Shown: positions 62,039-64,000 of the stretch, one piece after another
How the letters are laid out: each line of letters starts with the position of its first letter
How positions within the stretch are numbered: position 1 is the first letter of the stretch
From: Bacteroidaceae bacterium
GTDB taxonomy: Bacteria > Bacteroidota > Bacteroidia > Bacteroidales > Bacteroidaceae
DNA: 64,000 nucleotides
Direction of reading: 5' to 3'
NCBI GenBank assembly: GCA_017483605.1
Contig: JAFUWG010000036.1
Span: 1 to 64,000, forward strand
Made by a program: the position numbers and the translations under genes
The notes under the pieces: model-generated
Databases searched by the model: none
Seen by the model: only the letters and a program-made list of their open reading frames with translations
What the model was told of the DNA's origin: nothing

Positions 62039-63331
62039 ATGAACAAGAAAACCATCATCACCGCACTGTTCGCCCTCGTCACAATAGCGGGGCAGGCACA
62101 AGTGAAATGCCACATTGAAGGCAAGTTTGTTGATAACAATTGGGGCGACGAAGTCGTCATCTGCAAAATGGGGACCGACCTGCGCGTCAATGATGCACCA
62201 GAATGGCATCACAAGGCCGTGAACGGGCACTTCGAGTGTGACATAGAAACGGACGTTCCCGAAATGTACGAGATTATTCCCTATAAACAGTACATAGAGA
62301 CTTCCAGTTACTATTACGGTTGGTTCATCGTGGAGAACGGAACGGTAAGCATAGAAATCTTTGGCGACAAGGCTCCAAAGATAGAGAGTACTGGCGACGA
62401 GGGCCGATTGCATCAGGCAATGGATAGCGTTGCAGGAGTTCGGTTTCGTAACGAAATGGAGAGGATAGACCGCGAATTGGAGGAACACAAGGAAAAATAC
62501 TTCAAACCCGAATTCCTGTCACTCATGGAGATAGTCAAAAACATGGATAGGGAAAGCCTACCCAAGACATACGTTGACAGTATCAACAATGTGATGGACT
62601 ACTATTATGACAACGAACGCGAGAGCTACACCGACGAAGGCTGGCAACTTTTTCAGCGCAGTGACAGCCTAAGCCGTCTCAGTTATCCGTTCCGAGCAGA
62701 ATATTACGAGCAACACCCCATGCTTTGGGCTTACTACCACGTATTGCAGTCAATCGAAATGCTCAGGTATGCGGACGTAGACCGGAATTTCGACGCCACG
62801 CCACATGAGCAAATGGTCTCACTCTACGAAACAAAGCTATGCAATTTGTATAAAGGTCATCCCGTTCACGGACAGATTGCCACAGCCTTAACAGCACTTC
62901 GCTTTCAGCCCGGCAAGCCCTACATTGATTATAATGTTCGCAACACCGATGGTCAAATCGTCCCCATCTCTTCGCTCATCCGTGGAAAAGTGGCGCTTAT
63001 CGACCTCTGGGCATCGTGGTGCGGCCCCTGCCGTCGGCATAGCAAGGCCATGATTCCCGTCTATGAGAAGTACAAAGACAAAGGATTTACTGTCGTAGCC
63101 ATAGCCCGCGAACGCAAGCGAGAAGACATGGAAAACGCGGTGCGAAAGGATGGCTACCCATGGACGAGCCTGTTGGAACTGAACGACGAGAATCAGGTGT
63201 GGCGTAAGAACGGTGCCGGCAATGCAGGCGGAGCCATGTTCCTTATCGATCGCGACGGCACCATTCTCTCCACCTCCACCGATGCAGAGGAATTAGAGCC
63301 ACTCATCAAGAAAGCACTAAACATCGAATAA
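62039..63331 (+). CDS. Exported TlpA/ResA-like thioredoxin protein
   Basis: A 430-aa protein with a signal peptide (MNKKTIITALFALVTIAGQA), a DUF4369-like N-terminal domain, a helical middle and a C-terminal thioredoxin fold with WASWCGPCRR (Cys 328 and Cys 331). Such proteins reduce disulfides in the periplasm, for example in cytochrome c maturation or stress repair; the partner is not known here. Confidence 0.88.
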   Translation: MNKKTIITALFALVTIAGQAQVKCHIEGKFVDNNWGDEVVICKMGTDLRVNDAPEWHHKAVNGHFECDIETDVPEMYEIIPYKQYIETSSYYYGWFIVENGTVSIEIFGDKAPKIESTGDEGRLHQAMDSVAGVRFRNEMERIDRELEEHKEKYFKPEFLSLMEIVKNMDRESLPKTYVDSINNVMDYYYDNERESYTDEGWQLFQRSDSLSRLSYPFRAEYYEQHPMLWAYYHVLQSIEMLRYADVDRNFDATPHEQMVSLYETKLCNLYKGHPVHGQIATALTALRFQPGKPYIDYNVRNTDGQIVPISSLIRGKVALIDLWASWCGPCRRHSKAMIPVYEKYKDKGFTVVAIARERKREDMENAVRKDGYPWTSLLELNDENQVWRKNGAGNAGGAMFLIDRDGTILSTSTDAEELEPLIKKALNIE

Positions 63332-63360
63332 GCAACGAACAAAAACAATTATTGCCCTTA

Positions 63361-63429
63361 AACCGACGTCCCCGATGTCGGTCAACCGATGTCCCCGATG
63401 TCGGTCGACCGATGTCGGGGACGTCGGTT
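63361..63429. repeat. Three-unit inverted repeat with GATGTCGGT unit
   Basis: Two forward units (ACCGACGTCCCCGATGTCGG and a near copy) and one reverse unit; the ends 63361-63383 and 63407-63429 are perfect complements over 23 bases. The layout is the same as in the elements at 14782, 39028 and 55764, with unrelated sequence. Confidence 0.82.
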
Positions 63430-63600
63430 TTGTGGCTGTGGAAGCACCCCATCCGAGACTTCGCCACGAAACCATCCGAGGCAACACCGTAAAACCACAC
63501 AGAGCCGTGAGTTTGTTCGTGGAAAATTTGGCGAAAAAGGAGATTTGTCGTACCGTTCGCTTCGCGCAAGGTACTCACGCTCGGAAAAACCCCAATAAAT

Positions 63601-63631
63601 TTGTTTTTTCTCTCACTTTGTCGTACCTTTG
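63601..63631 (+). promoter_or_regulatory. Promoter of the aldo/keto reductase gene
   Basis: TTG at 63601-63603 and TACCTTTG at 63624-63631, a 20-base spacer, 24 bases before the ATG. Confidence 0.6.
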
Positions 63632-63655
63632 CGACCGACAAAACTAATAAGACGT

Positions 63656-64000
63656 ATGATTTACAAATACAGCGGACATTCGGGGGTGCAACTCCCTGTG
63701 CTGAGCCTTGGCTTGTGGCACAATTTTGGTTCTGTCGATGACTTCTCGGTAGCCACGCAGATGGTGGTGAAGGCATTCGATGCGGGCATTTGCCATTTTG
63801 ATTTGGCGAACAATTATGGGCCTGTGCCGGGGTCGGCAGAGACGAATTTTGGTAGAATCTTGAAGAATCAGTTGGCAAGCCATCGCGATGAGATGTTCAT
63901 TTCGTCGAAGGCTGGGCACGATATGTGGCCAGGCGTGTATGGTGGCAACAGCAGTCGCAAGAACTTGATTGCCAGTTGCGACCAGAGTTTGAAGCGGACA
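63656..64000 (+). CDS. Aldo/keto reductase, 5' part only
   Basis: The first 115 residues of an aldo/keto reductase that runs off the window. The N terminus (GVQLPVLSLGLWHNFG), HFDLANNYGPVPGSAETNFG with the catalytic Asp and Tyr, and EMFISSKAG with the catalytic Lys match the family and resemble the YghZ group. It reduces aldehydes or ketones with NADPH; substrate unknown. Confidence 0.85.
   Translation, partial: MIYKYSGHSGVQLPVLSLGLWHNFGSVDDFSVATQMVVKAFDAGICHFDLANNYGPVPGSAETNFGRILKNQLASHRDEMFISSKAGHDMWPGVYGGNSSRKNLIASCDQSLKRT

Larger units (their letters stand above)
63332..63655. other. Spacer with three-unit palindrome and promoter
   Basis: No supported gene. It holds the palindrome at 63361-63429 and the promoter at 63601-63631. 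Confidence 0.5.

Overview
The window looks like a chromosome segment of a Bacteroidales bacterium, most likely Prevotella-like. The evidence is the many TAnnTTTG -7 promoter boxes with TTG about 19-20 bp upstream, the near absence of Shine-Dalgarno sequences, many lipoproteins and DUF families typical of Bacteroidota, and the gene order rimP-nusA-infB-cvpA-sufBCDS. No rRNA, tRNA, CRISPR array or complete insertion sequence was recognised.

Layout. 79-865 (-): three overlapping small ORFs (46 aa, a DUF6169-like protein, and a 50-aa frame whose start appears lost). 1507-13913 (-): one long operon running rimP, nusA, a four-helix-bundle (IVP-like) gene inside a perfect inverted repeat, infB, a CvpA-family gene, sufB, a small exported protein, sufC, sufD, sufS and a TPR/AraC hybrid regulator. 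14223-23187: a small membrane protein, then a cluster with two exported Cthe_2159-type beta-helix proteins (each preceded by a small exported protein), a VTC-type polyphosphate polymerase domain protein, a DUF4956 membrane protein and an outer-membrane barrel, followed by an exported protein of unknown role on the minus strand. 23373-38929: envelope and housekeeping genes (GT9 glycosyltransferase, LpxL-like acyltransferase, rpsO, typA, acpP, fabF, rnc, a GH3 protein, two lipoproteins, xerD, a C-terminal processing protease, DUF3108). 39355-46368: an accessory block with a YaaW/UPF0174 protein, M48 metalloprotease, an AT-rich set of uncharacterised genes (one HNH-like with membrane segments, one coiled coil with a C-terminal anchor), a WYL regulator and an ATPase. 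46602-63331: carB, a MACPF lipoprotein, an AraC regulator carrying a copy of the carB leader, a Sel1-repeat protein, pyrH, a PTP-like phosphatase next to a 5'-nucleotidase, pyrE, an SRPBCC protein, argH, a decayed kinase-like gene and a TlpA-like thioredoxin. The window ends inside an aldo/keto reductase gene.

A second layer is an unusual density of intergenic palindromic DNA. One element of about 120 bp occurs four times. A second family has arms built from GTGAAAAATG/GTGAAAAGTG units and occurs three times. Several unrelated palindromes share the same three-unit layout (two units one way, one the other). Some of these repeats form the 5' end of genes and appear to supply start codons or part of signal peptides, and one repeat-like insert lies in frame inside a DUF3108 gene.

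The candidates most likely to be new biology are the YaaW/M48/HNH-like/coiled-coil membrane module, the polyphosphate polymerase/DUF4956/beta-helix surface cluster, and the IVP-like gene bounded by inverted repeats inside the nusA-infB operon. Functions for all three are inferred, not shown.
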